A stretch of DNA of 7,149 nt from positions 1-7,149 of the forward strand of contig JAFAYN010000628.1 of the NCBI GenBank assembly GCA_019240375.1. The letters run 5' to 3'. Below the pieces are notes generated by a model. That model searched no databases. It was not told where the DNA came from and saw only the letters and a list, made by a program, of their open reading frames with translations. The position numbers were made by a program, and so were the translations under genes. Positions 6,846 to 7,149 of this stretch are shown piece after piece; position 1 is the first letter of the stretch; the number at the start of each line of letters is the position of its first letter. The DNA comes from Gemmatimonadota bacterium. GTDB taxonomy: Bacteria > Gemmatimonadota > Gemmatimonadetes > Longimicrobiales > Longimicrobiaceae.

Positions 6846-6865
6846 CCGGCGAAGCCGGCTTCGTC
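6846..6865 (+). repeat. Overlapping inverted repeats in the intergenic gap
   Basis: Directly after the stop codon, two mutually exclusive hairpins can be drawn. One is CCGGC-GAA-GCCGG at 6846-6858. The other is built on a perfect 14-base palindrome at 6850-6863 (CGAAG-CCGG-CTTCG), extendable by one G-U and one G-C pair to 6848-6865. No T-run follows, so an intrinsic terminator is not supported. A role in mRNA stability or in start-site access for the next gene is possible but unproven. The rest of the 47-base gap shows no promoter that I can recognise. Confidence 0.4.
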
Positions 6866-6892
6866 CCCGAACCTGAACGAGACCTTTCCGCA

Positions 6893-7149
6893 ATGGAAAT
6901 GCAGGACCGCCTGTCGCAGCTTTCGCCGGAGCGCCGCCGCCTCTTGCAGAAGATCCTCCTGGAGCGGGTGTCCGCGAAGCAGGCGCCGCAGGGCATCCCC
7001 CGGCGGTCCGGGGAGGGCGCGCCCCCGCTCTCCTTCGCGCAGCAGCGGCTCTGGCTGGTCGACCAGCTCGACCCCGGCGGGGTCGCCTACAACATGCGCT
7101 TCCCGCTGCGGCTCCGCGGTGCCCTGGACGCCGGGGTGCTGCGGCGCGC
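6893..7149 (+). CDS. Nonribosomal peptide synthetase, N-terminal fragment starting with a condensation domain (3'-truncated)
   Basis: This is the next assembly-line subunit; 85 codons are visible before the window ends. It opens with MEMQDRLSQLSPERRRLLQK, a charged helical segment often found ahead of N-terminal condensation domains. It continues into the first condensation motif SFAQQRLWLV (from residue 47) and LRLRGALDAGVLRR. The HHxxxDG motif lies beyond the edge. It should accept the chain from PCP3 of the preceding protein. ATG 6893 is chosen as the first ATG giving the usual helix; ATG 6899 is in frame two codons later. The frame is also open back to a GTG at 6842 that overlaps the previous stop (GTGA) and would add 17 residues. 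No strong ribosome binding site decides between them. The gap and possible overlap suggest an operon with translational coupling. Confidence 0.93.
   Translation, partial: MEMQDRLSQLSPERRRLLQKILLERVSAKQAPQGIPRRSGEGAPPLSFAQQRLWLVDQLDPGGVAYNMRFPLRLRGALDAGVLRR
7024..7054 (+). repeat. Condensation-domain motif-1 DNA repeat, copy 3
   Basis: This copy lies in the downstream gene and is identical over 31 bases to the copy in C1 of the upstream gene, so the sharing crosses the gene boundary. Confidence 0.85.

Noticed and set aside
6846..6892. Intrinsic terminator between the two genes
   Set aside because: The hairpins are short and no T-rich tract follows. The downstream gene continues the same pathway, so read-through is more likely.
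4704..6893. A 729-codon open frame on the minus strand
   Set aside because: It has the same explanation as the other long antisense frame. It spans the end of the NRPS gene and the gap and shows no recognisable protein motif.

Overview
The window is the interior and 3' end of a very large nonribosomal peptide synthetase (NRPS) gene, followed by the first 257 bases of a second NRPS gene on the same strand. The DNA is extremely G+C rich, with third codon positions almost all G or C. The domain wording (linkers of the type VPRDGSPLPLSF, carrier cores FFALGGHSLLATR) resembles NRPSs of high-GC soil bacteria such as Gemmatimonadota (Longimicrobium-like) or Myxococcota. This assignment is a guess from sequence style; no taxonomic marker is present.

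Layout. Bases 1-6845 are one uninterrupted reading frame, already open at base 1 (first whole codon at base 3). In order it encodes the last ~35 residues of an adenylation domain (A1, cut by the window edge), carrier protein PCP1, a complete C-A-PCP module (C1-A2-PCP2), a second complete C-A-PCP module (C2-A3-PCP3), and a short acidic C-terminal tail that looks like a subunit-docking segment. After a 47-base gap holding small inverted repeats, a second gene starts (ATG at 6893, or possibly GTG at 6842 overlapping the stop). It begins with a short charged helix and the first motif of another condensation domain, then runs off the window.

How it works together. PCP1 carries the upstream acyl or peptidyl chain. 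C1 joins it to the residue loaded by A2 on PCP2, C2 extends it with the residue loaded by A3 on PCP3, and the chain is then handed to the condensation domain of the next subunit. No epimerase, methyltransferase, thioesterase or reductase domain lies in the window, so these are two plain extension steps and chain release is encoded elsewhere.

Most notable point. A2 is not an ordinary NRPS adenylation domain. Along its length it resembles the adenylation domain of Lys2-type alpha-aminoadipate reductases, and its ten-residue pocket signature reads D-P-R-H-F-G-F-Q-A-K by my alignment to GrsA. It sits inside an otherwise standard C-A-PCP module and is not followed by a reductase domain. A3 reads D-V-Q-F-I-A-Q-V-A-K, close to proline-type signatures but with Gln where His is usual. 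The final product is not predictable from this fragment.
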